DNA of 64,000 bases from Streptomyces cavernicola (GCF_029968035.1 NZ_JASCIQ010000014.1:108148-172147), one strand, 5' to 3'. Positions 7,337-16,458 are shown, counted from the stretch's first letter. Translations and numbers: made by a program. Notes: a model not told the origin generated them from the sequence alone.

Positions 7337-8839
7337 ATGATCCCTCACCCCGCTTCCCGCCCCACCTCACGCTCCGCCTCGCGTGCCGCCCGTTCGGCGG
7401 CGGCGGTCTGCGCCGTGTCCCTGCTGCTCGGGCCGCTCGCGGGCTGCGGCGGCGGGGCGGACGGCTCGTCGGCCGCGGGCGGTGGGAAGCCCGCGGCGAA
7501 GGAGCCCGCCGTGCCGGGCGAGAGCCGCCCGCCGGCGGCCGGGAACGGCACGAAGGACCCCGACGACGTGAACGGCGACGGCCACCGCGACCTGCTGGTA
7601 CCGGTGTTGGCCGGGCCGGCCGACCAGCCGGGGGCGGATCAGCGGGTGGCCGTCGTGTACGGCTCGGCGAAGGGCCTCGACCCGGTGACGCGTACAGTTC
7701 TCGGCCGCGGCGACCTGGGGTTGCCCGCGTCGCCCGAGGGCGGCGGCCGGGACGCCCTCTCGGTCTCCGAGGTGCTCACCGCCGACCTGGACGGGGACGG
7801 CTTCCCGGACTTCGTGTCGTCCGTGGCGGGTGGGACGGCCACGGACGGCCAGGTGTCCACGGCACGGCGAATCCCGCACGTCACGTGGGGCGGCCCGAAC
7901 GGCCCGAAGGCAGCGGGGAAGGCGACCGGGATATCCCTTCCTCAGGACGTGGCGAAGCTCGGCGTCGAGTCCCTGGTGCGCGGCGACTTCGACGGCGACG
8001 GGCACCACGACCTGGCGGGGCTCGCGCAGAACGAGGGGTCCCGGCCGGTCGTGCTGTACGGGCCGTTCACGCGCGCCGGCGCCCCCGCGCGCAGCGACGT
8101 GAGCCTGCCGCCCGCCGACGGCACGCTGATCGCCGACGCCATCGACCCGTCCGGCGAGCCGCGCGCCACGTCCCTGCTCGTGCAGGCCGCGAACGACGGC
8201 GAGCAGTCCGAGAACACCCTGTACCGGGCCCGCCGGGGCAGCGGCCTCGACACTGACGGCGAGCAGCTGCGCATCGGCAGCGCGCACGCCTTCGGCGACT
8301 TCGACGGCGACGGCGTACGGGACGTGGCGATCGGCGACGACGGCGGCCGCAACGACGAGCCCGGCTACGAGACGGAGGCCCCGGACGTCTCCGGTTCGCT
8401 CGCCGTGTACCCGGGCAAGGGCGGCGCGCCCGTCACACACCGGCTGCCGAAGCCGCCGAAGAGTGGAAGCACCGACTACGGCCCCGGCGGGTTCGTGGCG
8501 GCCGACCCGGACGGCGACGGGCGCGACGGCCTGCTCGTGGCCACGTACGAGGGCGCGACCCTGATCGACGGCGACCGGCGCACGCCCGTACTGCGCGAGG
8601 GCCCGGCCGAGAGCGCCGGCGAGAAGACGTCCGCGAAGTGGCGGCACGCCCGCCCTGCCGGCGCGGGCGACTTCGACGGCGACGGGAAGGACGAGCTGGT
8701 CCTGCACTGGGGCGCGGGCACGTTGTTCGCGCTGTACGGGGAGCACCCGACGCACTGGTGGATCACCGAGGGCACGACGGCGAAGGACCAGTCGGCGTTC
8801 AGCACGGTGGGGTTGGCGGGCCGGCCCGCCTCCGACTGA
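7337..8839 (+). CDS. FG-GAP/integrin-like repeat lipoprotein
   Basis: A secreted lipoprotein of 500 aa. The N-terminus has a basic region rich in Arg/Ser, a hydrophobic stretch SAAAVCAVSLLLGPLAG and the lipobox LAGC, so it is likely anchored to the outer face of the membrane. The mature part carries six calcium-binding D-x-D-G-D-G loops of FG-GAP (beta-propeller) type: DVNGDGHRDL, DLDGDGFPDF, DFDGDGHHDL, DFDGDGVRDV, DPDGDGRDG and DFDGDGKDEL. Such propellers bind ligands or proteins outside the cell; the partner is unknown. ATG 7337 is chosen because AAGGTGA ends five bases before it. It appears to be a single-gene transcript. Confidence 0.88.
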   Translation: MIPHPASRPTSRSASRAARSAAAVCAVSLLLGPLAGCGGGADGSSAAGGGKPAAKEPAVPGESRPPAAGNGTKDPDDVNGDGHRDLLVPVLAGPADQPGADQRVAVVYGSAKGLDPVTRTVLGRGDLGLPASPEGGGRDALSVSEVLTADLDGDGFPDFVSSVAGGTATDGQVSTARRIPHVTWGGPNGPKAAGKATGISLPQDVAKLGVESLVRGDFDGDGHHDLAGLAQNEGSRPVVLYGPFTRAGAPARSDVSLPPADGTLIADAIDPSGEPRATSLLVQAANDGEQSENTLYRARRGSGLDTDGEQLRIGSAHAFGDFDGDGVRDVAIGDDGGRNDEPGYETEAPDVSGSLAVYPGKGGAPVTHRLPKPPKSGSTDYGPGGFVAADPDGDGRDGLLVATYEGATLIDGDRRTPVLREGPAESAGEKTSAKWRHARPAGAGDFDGDGKDELVLHWGAGTLFALYGEHPTHWWITEGTTAKDQSAFSTVGLAGRPASD

Positions 8840-8918
8840 CCCTGCGGCCGGGCCGCGGCACCGTGTTCGGCAGCCAGTCGGGCGAGGCCCCGGCGACAGC
8901 GCTCCTGACGCTCCATCA

Positions 8919-8965
8919 GGCTCTGACCTGACACTTCGTCACTTCATGGTCTGGTCAGGCCTTTT
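8919..8965 (+). terminator. Possible terminator after the FG-GAP lipoprotein
   Basis: GGCTCTGACC (8919-8928) can pair with GGTCAGGCC (8953-8961) with one bulge, followed by TTTT. The loop holds a smaller TGAC/GTCA hairpin. The rest of the 354-base gap 8840-9193 shows nothing else I can support, apart from the GGAGG ribosome-binding site of the next gene. Confidence 0.4.
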
Positions 8966-9193
8966 CGCTTCGCGGGGGCGCGTCGCGGAACGGCCCGGAC
9001 GACTTTGATCCAGATTCGCCGAACCCATGGATCCTTCACGTTCTGTGGTGCATCCTGCGCCCACCCAGTACTGCCGTACGCAACACGGAGTCGACGGCCG
9101 CGACCGCGCGGACGGACGTCGCCGGCGCTGCGGGGCAGCCGCGCAGTGGTGTCGGGTCTCCCCCGCGCACCGTGACGAGCTAGGAGGCTCCTC

Positions 9194-10414
9194 ATGGAGT
9201 TCGGCATCTTCCTGAACGGATTCGTCCCCGGTCCGGCCGCGCACGACCGGCCCTCCGAACACCTCGCCCTGAAGCGGGAGTTGGACCTGGCGATCAAGGC
9301 CGACAAGCACAACTGGAAGTACGTCTGGTTCGGCGAGCACCACTCGCTCACCGAGTACAGCCATATGTCGGCGCCCGAGGTCCTGATGGGCTACGTGGCC
9401 GGCAAGACCGAGCGCATCCACCTCGGCACCGGCATCAACAGCCTCTCGCCGCGCAAGGAGCACCCCGTGCGGTACGCGGAGCGGGCGGCGATGCTCGACC
9501 ACATCACCGAGGGCCGCTTCGAGTGGGGCACCGGACGTGGTGCGGGCAGCCACGAGGTGGCGTCGTTCAACATCATGGACACCGGCTCGACCAAGGCCGA
9601 GTGGGACGAGGTCGCGCCGGAGATCGTGCGCATGTGGGAGCAGTACGACTACTCCTTCCACGGCGAGCACTTCACCGTGCCCACACCGCACAACATCCTG
9701 CCGAAGCCGTACGGGCACTCGCACCCGCCGATCTGGATGGCCTGCGGCAACCCGCCCTCGTTCGCCAAGGCGGGCTCGCTCGGCATCGGGGCGATCGCCT
9801 TCAACTTCGAGCCGATCTTCGAGCTGAAGGGGCGGATCGACGCGTACAAGGAGGCCGCCGAGAACCCGGTCGAGATCCTCGGCGACTACCAGAACAACAA
9901 CGTGATGATGACCAACACCGTCATCTGCCTGAACGACCGCAAGCGGGCGCGTGAGATCGCCATGAACGCGGGGCTCGGCTATCTGGTGACGCTGGTGAAC
10001 CTCTACCACGACACGATGCCGAAGTCCCTGGACGCCATCACCTGGCCCGAACCGCCCATCGCGCTCAGCCAGTTGGGCGGCGAGGAGATCCTCGACGAGG
10101 TCATCAAGGCCGGCCTGATGCTGTGCGGCACGCCGGAGGAGGTGTGCGAGCAGGTGTCCGCGTACCAGACCGTCGGCTGCGACCAGGTGGTGTTCGGGCT
10201 CACCGGCGGCATGACGTTCGACGAGCACCTGGAGATGCTGGAGGTCTTCGGCGACAAGGTCATCCCCGAGTTCGACACCGACCCCGAGCACTCCACCGCC
10301 AAGTACCGACGGAACGCGCAGGGCCCCAAGTACCCCTCGCACAACGGGCCCGTCCCGGCCGACCTGAAGCACCAGGTGATCCCGGAGAGCGCGATCCTGC
10401 CGCTGCAGCAGTGA
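9194..10414 (+). CDS. LLM-class flavin-dependent oxidoreductase
   Basis: A luciferase-like (bacterial LLM) TIM-barrel flavoprotein of 406 aa, which uses reduced FMN or F420. Visible family segments are MEFGIFLNGF at strand 1, YVWFGEHHSLTEYS (the EHH motif after strand 2), LGTGINSLSPRKEHPVRYAERAAMLDHIT, FEWGTGRGAGSHE and PPIWMACGNPPSFAKAG. The C-terminal QVSAYQTVGCDQVVFGLTGG closes the barrel. The substrate is not predictable; relatives act as monooxygenases on small molecules. The start is secure: TAGGAGG lies eight bases upstream of ATG 9194. No redox partner gene is adjacent, so reduced flavin must come from elsewhere. Confidence 0.88.
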   Translation: MEFGIFLNGFVPGPAAHDRPSEHLALKRELDLAIKADKHNWKYVWFGEHHSLTEYSHMSAPEVLMGYVAGKTERIHLGTGINSLSPRKEHPVRYAERAAMLDHITEGRFEWGTGRGAGSHEVASFNIMDTGSTKAEWDEVAPEIVRMWEQYDYSFHGEHFTVPTPHNILPKPYGHSHPPIWMACGNPPSFAKAGSLGIGAIAFNFEPIFELKGRIDAYKEAAENPVEILGDYQNNNVMMTNTVICLNDRKRAREIAMNAGLGYLVTLVNLYHDTMPKSLDAITWPEPPIALSQLGGEEILDEVIKAGLMLCGTPEEVCEQVSAYQTVGCDQVVFGLTGGMTFDEHLEMLEVFGDKVIPEFDTDPEHSTAKYRRNAQGPKYPSHNGPVPADLKHQVIPESAILPLQQ

Positions 10415-10451
10415 GCCCCCACCATCCGGCGCCCGTCGCCCCGCCCCGCGC

Positions 10452-10485
10452 CGCCCCGCCCTGCGGTTCAGGCGCGGGCGGGGCG
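10452..10485. terminator. Bidirectional hairpin terminator
   Basis: CGCCCCGCCC (10452-10461) pairs with GGGCGGGGCG (10476-10485) between the convergent oxidoreductase and AhpD-like genes. The placement and the perfect 10-bp stem support a shared terminator. Confidence 0.55.
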
Positions 10486-10511
10486 CGCCGGGTGGTCCGA
10501 ACCCCGTGGGA

Positions 10512-10985
10512 TCAGCCGAACTGGCCGGGCTGATAGTCGCCCGCGGGGTTCCGCACGATCACGTTGACGCGGTTGTACGCGTTGATCAGCGCGATCAGCG
10601 AGACGAGTGCGGTGAGCTGCTCCTCGTCGTAGTGCTTGGCGGCCTCCCGCCAGGCCTCGTCCGTGACGCCGCCCGCGCCGTCGGCGATGCGGGTGCCCTG
10701 CTCCGTGACCTCCAGGGCGGCGCGCTCGGCCTCGGTGAAGACGGTCGCGTCACGCCAGGCGGCGACGAGGTTGAGGCGCAGCGAGGTCTCGCCGGCGGCG
10801 GCCGCCTCCTTGGAGTGCATGTCGGTGCAGAAGCCGCAGCCGTTGATCTGGCTGGCCCGGAGCTTGACCAGCTCCTGCGTCGCGGCGGGCAGCGCCGAGT
10901 CGGTGACCGTCTTGCTCGCCGAGTTGATGTGCCTGAGGACCTTGGGGCCGACCTCGCCGCTGAAAAGAGGCAGTCGCGCTTCCAT
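10512..10985 (-). CDS. Carboxymuconolactone decarboxylase/AhpD-like protein
   Basis: A 157-aa all-helical protein of the CMD/AhpD family. The CxxC active-site helix reads LRASQINGCGFCTDMHSKEA, with the downstream His (TDMH) that completes the AhpD proton-relay pattern. Such proteins are alkylhydroperoxidase-like reductants. The alternating ERAALEVTEQGTRI and LTALVSLIALINAYNRVNVIV helices are also typical. The start at 10985 follows AGGGGAG; an in-frame start 30 codons upstream would add a non-conserved leader. It is divergent from the SoxR-type promoter of the quinone oxidoreductase, so a link with redox stress is plausible but not shown. Confidence 0.88.
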   Translation of the reverse strand: MEARLPLFSGEVGPKVLRHINSASKTVTDSALPAATQELVKLRASQINGCGFCTDMHSKEAAAAGETSLRLNLVAAWRDATVFTEAERAALEVTEQGTRIADGAGGVTDEAWREAAKHYDEEQLTALVSLIALINAYNRVNVIVRNPAGDYQPGQFG

Positions 10986-11234
10986 GATGAACTCCCCTGC
11001 TCTGATGTGCCGTTGCTCTGCTGTGCCGTTGTCGGGGCCGACGCCCACGCCCGACCGGGCGCTTCCGTCGACCACACCCTCTCGACGTACCGGCCTGTCC
11101 CGGATGTGACATCGACCCGATCGACCCTGGTCGCGGCCCCGACGGACGTACGCGAGAACGGTGCTCCCCTGTCTTAAGCCGCGCCGCCCGCCTGCGTGTA
11201 CCGCCGTGGGGAGTACGTCGAGCCCCGGCCGCGG

Positions 11235-11265
11235 TTGACCTGAAGTTCGCTTGAGGTTCTACGTT
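11235..11265 (+). promoter_or_regulatory. SoxR-type (MerR-family) promoter and operator
   Basis: TTGACC (-35, 11235-11240) and TACGTT (-10, 11260-11265) are separated by 19 bases, the stretched spacing that only MerR-family activators can use. Between them lies ACCTGAAGTTCGCTTGAGGT (11238-11257), an inverted repeat that closely matches the SoxR box (CCTCAAG-N4-CTTGAGG type). A second copy with identical geometry lies at 31326-31356. The remaining bases of the gap 10986-11323 show nothing else. Confidence 0.8.
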
Positions 11266-11323
11266 TCAGGCATGTCGTCGATCACGGCGGCGGTAACCAT
11301 CGATGGACAGGGGTGTGATCACG

Positions 11324-12298
11324 ATGCGTGCGATTCAGGTGGAGGCTTTCGGCGGGCCCGAGGTACTGCTCATCGCGGAGGTTCCCGATGCGGTGGCCGG
11401 GCCGGGGCAGGCCGTGGTGCGGCCGGCCGCCGTGGACGTCATCTACCTCGACACGCTGCTGCGCAGCGGCTGGGGCGGCGGCTACTTCCCGATCGAGCCG
11501 CCGTACGTGCCCGGCGGCGGTGGTGCGGGGACGGTGACGGCCGTGGGCGAGGGCGTGGACGCCGGCCTTGTGGGGCGGCAGGTCGTGGCCCGCGCGGCGT
11601 CGGGCGCGTACGCCGAGCAGTTCGTCGCCCCGGTCGACGAACTCGTGGAGGTGCCGGACGGGGTGTCGGCCACCGATGCCGCGGCCCTCGTGCACGACGG
11701 GGTGACCGCCCTTTCCCTGGCCCGCACCGGGAAGATCGCGCCCGGTGAGTGGGTCCTGGTCGCGGCCGCCGCGGGCGGGGCGGGCTCGCTGCTCGTGCAG
11801 TTGGCGCGGGACGCGGGCGCGCATGTGGTGGCCGCCGCGCGCGGCGAGCGCAAGCTGGCCCTCGCCCGGGAGTTGGGCGCGGACGTGGTGCTCGACTACT
11901 CCGAGCCCGACTGGCAGCAGCGGGTCCGCGAGGCCACCGGCGGGGCGGGCGTCGACCTGGCCTTCGACGGTGCGGGCGGCGCGCTCGGCCGGGCGGTGTT
12001 CGAGACGGTCGCGGAGGGCGGCAGGTTCCTCACGTACGGCACGGCCGACGGCGGCCTCACCGAGATCGCCCCGGCCGCGGCCGAGGCGCGCGGCGTGCGG
12101 GTCGTCAACACCCTGGAGGCCGGCCCGCACACCCCGGCCGTCGTACGCGAACTGCTCGGCGAGGCCCTGTCGTTGACCGCGCAGGGCCGGATCCGCCCGG
12201 CGATCGGGGCGACGTACCCGCTGGAGCGCGCCGTGGACGCGCACACGTCCCTCGAAGGGCGGGCCACGGTGGGGAAGTCGCTGCTCACGACGGCCTGA
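11324..12298 (+). CDS. Zinc-type alcohol dehydrogenase superfamily / NADPH:quinone oxidoreductase
   Basis: A 324-aa medium-chain dehydrogenase/reductase of the quinone oxidoreductase group. MRAIQVEAFGGPEVLLIAEV at the N-terminus, VPGGGGAGTVTAVGEGVD, and the nucleotide-binding WVLVAAAAGGAGSLLVQLAR (AxxGGxG) identify it; zinc-ligand cysteines are absent, as in quinone reductases. It likely uses NADPH to reduce quinones or reactive carbonyls in the cytoplasm. ATG 11324 is preferred over ATG 11303 because a GGGGTG lies upstream and similarity starts there. The gene follows a SoxR-type promoter, and an oxidoreductase of this kind belongs to the known SoxR regulon of Streptomyces, induced by redox-cycling metabolites. 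Confidence 0.9.
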   Translation: MRAIQVEAFGGPEVLLIAEVPDAVAGPGQAVVRPAAVDVIYLDTLLRSGWGGGYFPIEPPYVPGGGGAGTVTAVGEGVDAGLVGRQVVARAASGAYAEQFVAPVDELVEVPDGVSATDAAALVHDGVTALSLARTGKIAPGEWVLVAAAAGGAGSLLVQLARDAGAHVVAAARGERKLALARELGADVVLDYSEPDWQQRVREATGGAGVDLAFDGAGGALGRAVFETVAEGGRFLTYGTADGGLTEIAPAAAEARGVRVVNTLEAGPHTPAVVRELLGEALSLTAQGRIRPAIGATYPLERAVDAHTSLEGRATVGKSLLTTA

Positions 12299-12371
12299 CG
12301 GCGACTCAGGGAGCGGGCCTAATGGAGCGGGTAGAGGAGCGGGCCTCCAGGGCCAGCTCGGGCAGTGGGGC

Positions 12372-13859
12372 TCAGGGGGCGATCCCCACCCCGTCGATCC
12401 GGCTCCAGGCCCGCTCCTGCTCGGCGCTCATCGCGGGCCAGTCGTACCCGCCCGGCCGGGGCCTGACACGAGAGGCGTACGGCTCGGGGCGGAACGTCGG
12501 GTCGTAGAAGCAGCCGGTGCCGTACGCGGCGTCGAAGGCGGGGCAGGACGCGGCCACCGAAGCGGGCGTGGGCCGCTGCCCGGTGCTGACCCAACGGTCC
12601 AGGGCGGCAAGGGAGTTGGCGTACTCCGACGCGCTCAGGCCGCTGTGCTCGTCCTCCCGGGTGAAGGTCTGGACGAGGTGCTGGTCCCGGTCCGCGCCGT
12701 CGAGGGTGGCACGGTAGGCCGACTCGTGCTCCACGAACGCCGTGGGGTCGTCGATCGCGTGCAGGGTGAGGACCGGGACCTCGACCTTGCCCGTGAGGTC
12801 GCTGTCGTACGAGAGGTCGCGGCGCGCGGTCGGGTCGGCGGAGAAGCGCGCGACGCCCGCGTTCAGGGCCTCGTCGTCGTGCGAACCCTCGTACCGGACA
12901 CCGTGGTTGGAGAACGGGTTCCGGCCGCCGAGACGGGCGTGCACGATGTCGCGGAACGTGAACGTGGCGAAGCGCAGATGCGACTCCAGGGCGCGTTCCG
13001 GGATGCCGGTGACGGCGAGGATGTCGTCGAGGTTGCGCTGCTGCAGCGCGGTGCGGTCGGCGGGGTCCGAGGCGTACCCGGTGCACTCCTGCAGGCGGGC
13101 GCGGAGTCCGGCGGAGGTCAGGGTGGAGTCGGCGCGCAGCCCCTGCCACAGCGGGTACTGCGGCTCGTCCGGGCGGGGGTGGTTGCGGCAGTAGTACTGG
13201 TAGACGGCGCGCAGGTCGACGCGGTGGTCGTAGCCGCGCGAGCCGCCGCCGAGGACGCCGTTGGTGAGCAGCACACCGTCGTACGGGCCGCCGCCCGAGC
13301 GAGCGCCGTGGACCTCGGCGGCCTTGGCCGCGACGTTCCCGCCCCACGACTGGCCGTGCAGATAGGTCTGTCGCGGCGTGCCGAAGGCGGCGACGAAGGC
13401 GCGGCGGGCGCTCTCCGTGTCCTCGGCGGCCATGCGGGTGCCGTAGCCGCCGCGCCGGTAGGACGAGCCGCCCCAGGCGTACCCCTGGTCGACAAGGACC
13501 GCCCACCGGCCCAGGTCCTCGACGCTGCGCGCCGGGTCGGAGGCCTCGCCGAGGTCGGGGCCGCCGTGGGCGTGCACGACGAGGGAGCCGTTCCAGTCCT
13601 GTGGTACGGCCATCGCGAAGTGCGCGCCGTTCGCGTCCTGACCGGTCCGGCAGCGGGCCCCTGCGGGGAGCTCGGCGGGACACTCGGCGGCCTTCGGGGG
13701 CTGTTCGGAACGGGCCTGATTCGGACGGGCTTGGGGCATGGGTGCGTTGCCGAGTGTGCCGAGGATCGCGGTCGCCAGGGCAGCTGCGAGCACGGCGGAT
13801 CGACGGCGCGACTGCGGGCGGCGGCGCGGGGCCCGGGTGGGCGCGGCGGATCGGTTCAC
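12372..13859 (-). CDS. Secreted alpha/beta hydrolase
   Basis: An exported hydrolase of 495 aa. The N-terminus is Arg-rich, followed by AVLAAALATAILGTLG, a Sec-type signal with likely cleavage near residue 44. The catalytic domain shows the oxyanion region VVHAHGGP, YAWGGSSYRRGGYG, and the nucleophile elbow LHGQSWGG (G-x-S-x-G). A later VPVLTLHAIDDPTAFV supplies the acid (Asp) and QTFTREDEHSGLS a likely His. It therefore looks like a complete Ser-Asp-His esterase or related hydrolase acting outside the cell; substrate unknown. GTG 13859 is supported by CAGGAG eight bases upstream. Convergent with the quinone reductase gene, with no shared operon. Confidence 0.8.
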   Translation of the reverse strand: MNRSAAPTRAPRRRPQSRRRSAVLAAALATAILGTLGNAPMPQARPNQARSEQPPKAAECPAELPAGARCRTGQDANGAHFAMAVPQDWNGSLVVHAHGGPDLGEASDPARSVEDLGRWAVLVDQGYAWGGSSYRRGGYGTRMAAEDTESARRAFVAAFGTPRQTYLHGQSWGGNVAAKAAEVHGARSGGGPYDGVLLTNGVLGGGSRGYDHRVDLRAVYQYYCRNHPRPDEPQYPLWQGLRADSTLTSAGLRARLQECTGYASDPADRTALQQRNLDDILAVTGIPERALESHLRFATFTFRDIVHARLGGRNPFSNHGVRYEGSHDDEALNAGVARFSADPTARRDLSYDSDLTGKVEVPVLTLHAIDDPTAFVEHESAYRATLDGADRDQHLVQTFTREDEHSGLSASEYANSLAALDRWVSTGQRPTPASVAASCPAFDAAYGTGCFYDPTFRPEPYASRVRPRPGGYDWPAMSAEQERAWSRIDGVGIAP

Positions 13860-14066
13860 GGGTACGGCTCCTGCTCGGGCGGGACGGCGCGAAGTCGCGT
13901 CGCGAGCCGGGATGTTAGGAACCGCCGAGGAGCGCGGCCAGAGGAGCGGGCGTTGCGTTCATAGTGTTCGAGAGCGGGATGGGGACCGGGATCGGATCGG
14001 GTGCGGCTACGGGCCTTGGCAACCTGCTGTGTGCGCTCTGGAAGGATGCGGTCCCGGAAGCACAGT

Positions 14067-14120
14067 CCCAAGGAGCAGTCCGTGCCCAAGGAACAGTCCG
14101 TGCCCAAGGAGCAGCCCGTG
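14067..14120 (+). repeat. Three 18-bp tandem repeats, each with a ribosome-binding site and GTG
   Basis: Units 14067-14084, 14085-14102 and 14103-14120 read CCCAAGGAGCAGTCCGTG with two or fewer changes. Each contains AAGGA(G/A) and a GTG six bases later, all in the frame of the following gene (peptide PKEQSV repeated). Confidence 0.85.
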
Positions 14121-16244
14121 TCCGGTGCACGTCCCGCCGCCTCGTCCGGTTCCGCGCAGCGGCGTTCGGATCTCGCCCACGTCAAGGCGTGGTGGCGGAC
14201 CCTGCGCGGCGAGGACTTCGTGGCGCTGCCGCCGCCGACCCGGAGCCGGTACACGCAGAGCGACGGCCACGGGGACGCCGCCGAGCTGTTCGGGGAGCGC
14301 GGCATCGCGGCCGGCACGTCGTTCGCGTACTGGCACTGGCAGTCCCACGCCGCCTTCGACAGGTCCGGGGCGCTCACCGGCCCCCTCAACCTGCACTGGG
14401 GCGGCGACCACGCGACCGTGGCGGCCGGGCTCGGCGACGGCCCGGACGGCTACCGGGTGGTGAACGGCGGACCGCAGGGCGCGTTCCGGCTCGACAAGGT
14501 GACGTGGCGGGACGCGGACGGCCTGCCCGACCCGCAGGACCCTGACGGGGTACGGCAGTTCCTCGACCGGGTCTGGATCGCCCCGCACGAGGCCTGGCCC
14601 ACGGACCGCCGCCGCCCGTCCACCGCCGCCGAGTCCGGCCCGCTCACCGCCGCCGAGTCCCGCTGGCTGCACCGACGCCTGGAGGACCCCGTCGACCTGA
14701 CCGCCGCCGAACGGGTCGTCCAAGTCCTGGAGGCGCGCGCGGAGTTGTCGTACGACGAGGTCGCTCGGCTCCTTCCTGCCTGGCGCGCCGAGCACGCGGA
14801 CCTGCTCACCCGGTGGGACGGCTGGCCCGCGCTGCTGCACGGCCTGCTGCGGCACGAACACCCGGAGGTGTGGGACGTGGTCGAGCAGGTCGGCCCGGAG
14901 GCGGCGGGCGTGCTGTGCCGGTTCCCGTCCGAGCGGTCGCTCGCGGCGGTCCGGGCCGAAGGTCTGCAGGCCCGGCGCGGCGGCGGCGCGAGCTCGGCGG
15001 TGGCGGCCTGGTGGAAGCTGCACCGCGCGCTGCACGAGCCGGACCCGGTGCGCGCGGCGACCGCGGTCGCCGAGGAGTTGCGTGCGGCCGACGCCCCCGC
15101 GTTCGCCCTGCGCGCCCTGTTCACCGCCCTGCGCGCGGACGCCGTCCAGGAGTGGCGTGCGCGGTCGGGCCGCCCCGACGCCGAGACCGGCCAGGAGGAG
15201 TTCGCCGCGCTCGCCGCCGTACGGTTCGCCCTGGACGCGACGCTGCCGCGCGAACTCCGGGCGGCCGCGGCGGAGAAGGCGTACGACGCGGTCGCGCGCG
15301 TGCGGGACGACGCCGCGCGGCTCGGCCCCGCCTACGCCGACCGCACGGGCACGGACGCGGCCGAAGCGCAGGCGCTCGCCGACCGTTTCGCCGCCGCGCG
15401 GGACGACCTGCTCGCCGACACCGGGCCCGAACTCACCGGCTACGAGGGCGCGTTGTGCGACGTCTGGCACCGGTACCGCACCCTCTCCCCCGCGCAGACA
15501 CGCTGGCTCAAGGACCGCGTGGCCGACCCGGAGACCGGCATGCAGGGCCTCGGGTTCTGCCTCGAACTCCTCTACGCGCACGGGGCCGCGGGCGAGGCCG
15601 AGGTGGCGGCGCTCCTGCCGCGCTGGAAGAGGGAGCTGACCAAGCAGTACCGCACCACCTACACCGAGTGGCGCCACCCGCTGGTCACCCTCACCTGCCT
15701 CGTCCTGGACCTGGGCCACCCGCTCGCCGCCGACCTGCAGACCTGGTGGACCCGGCCCAAGCCGCTGTGGAAGCACCCGCTGCGCCTGCTCACCCACCTC
15801 GGCGCCCCCGACGAGGCGAAGGCCGCCGAACTGTGGGACCACATCGCCTCCGGCGGGGACGACACGGGCCACCTGATGACATGGGTGCTGCTGCGCGCCC
15901 GGCTCGACGGCGAGCATCCGCTGCGGATCGCGGACCGGCTGATCGGTGCGCCGGGCGTCCGGCCGTACGTCCTGGAGGCGGTGCTGATCGGTGTGGCCGA
16001 CCCGGCCCAGCCGCTGTGGCGCTACGCGGTGGGCCGGCTCAGCCGCAGCTGGTGGCGGCGCGCACAACAGGTCGCGGACGACACCGGCCTGTCCGCCGAG
16101 GCCCGCCTGATCGCCCTCGGCGCAGCCGGCCGCCACGACTTCCTGCGCGCCCCGGACCGCCTCCGTCCGACGCCGACGGCCGGCGAACTGACGGAGGCAC
16201 GCGCCTGGTTCAGCCACCATCCGCTGTCGCCCACGGGGCCGTAA
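14082..16244 (+). CDS. Large hypothetical protein, 720 aa
   Basis: I do not recognise this protein. It is soluble, without signal or membrane segments, rich in Ala, Arg and acidic residues, and appears helical. Residues about 25-180 form a Trp-rich unit (LAHVKAWWRTLRGEDF, SFAYWHWQSHAAFD, LNLHWGGDHATVAAGLGDG, FLDRVWIAPHEAWP). From about 190 on it has repeated helical blocks that begin LTAAESRWLHRRLEDP, LSPAQTRWLKDRVADPETG and similar, suggesting a solenoid of TPR- or HEAT-like helices. Start choice is uncertain: GTG 14082 has AAGGAG at ideal spacing, but GTG 14100 and 14118 repeat the same arrangement, and ATG 14046 is in frame with a poorly spaced site. Confidence 0.7.
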   Translation: MPKEQSVPKEQPVSGARPAASSGSAQRRSDLAHVKAWWRTLRGEDFVALPPPTRSRYTQSDGHGDAAELFGERGIAAGTSFAYWHWQSHAAFDRSGALTGPLNLHWGGDHATVAAGLGDGPDGYRVVNGGPQGAFRLDKVTWRDADGLPDPQDPDGVRQFLDRVWIAPHEAWPTDRRRPSTAAESGPLTAAESRWLHRRLEDPVDLTAAERVVQVLEARAELSYDEVARLLPAWRAEHADLLTRWDGWPALLHGLLRHEHPEVWDVVEQVGPEAAGVLCRFPSERSLAAVRAEGLQARRGGGASSAVAAWWKLHRALHEPDPVRAATAVAEELRAADAPAFALRALFTALRADAVQEWRARSGRPDAETGQEEFAALAAVRFALDATLPRELRAAAAEKAYDAVARVRDDAARLGPAYADRTGTDAAEAQALADRFAAARDDLLADTGPELTGYEGALCDVWHRYRTLSPAQTRWLKDRVADPETGMQGLGFCLELLYAHGAAGEAEVAALLPRWKRELTKQYRTTYTEWRHPLVTLTCLVLDLGHPLAADLQTWWTRPKPLWKHPLRLLTHLGAPDEAKAAELWDHIASGGDDTGHLMTWVLLRARLDGEHPLRIADRLIGAPGVRPYVLEAVLIGVADPAQPLWRYAVGRLSRSWWRRAQQVADDTGLSAEARLIALGAAGRHDFLRAPDRLRPTPTAGELTEARAWFSHHPLSPTGP

Positions 16245-16392
16245 CCTCGGGCGCAGCTTCGGGCGCGGGCTCGGCTTCGGGCGCGGATAACTTCCCGCCC
16301 GGCTGCTCCGGGCACCGATCGGCCGCGGGCCCCGCGGTCGACGGCTGCGGTGGGGCGGGGATCAGGCGGCTGAAAGCGAAGGGGTCGTTCAT
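16210..16392 (-). CDS. Possible small protein (60 aa) downstream of the HTH-TPR regulator
   Basis: A short frame on the same strand as the HTH-TPR regulator and 215 bases downstream of its stop. ATG 16392 follows AGGAAG at a spacing of seven. The peptide starts MNDPFAFSRLIPAPPQ and then becomes rich in Pro, Ala and Glu, with one Cys and no hydrophobic signal. The 3' end overlaps the end of the unknown gene at 14082-16244 on the other strand. I do not recognise it. A small gene beside a TPR regulator raises the possibility of a signalling peptide, but absence of a signal sequence argues for caution; it could also be a chance frame. Confidence 0.35.
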   Translation of the reverse strand: MNDPFAFSRLIPAPPQPSTAGPAADRCPEQPGGKLSAPEAEPAPEAAPEVTAPWATADGG

Positions 16393-16458
16393 GGGCGGAC
16401 TTCCTCTCGTACACCGGGCCGGCCGCACGGGGCGCGCCGAACTCCATGGCATACGAAC

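Noticed and set aside
12301..12350. Repeated GGAGCGGGCC between convergent genes as a terminator
   Set aside because: These are direct, not inverted, repeats, and no stem could be drawn.
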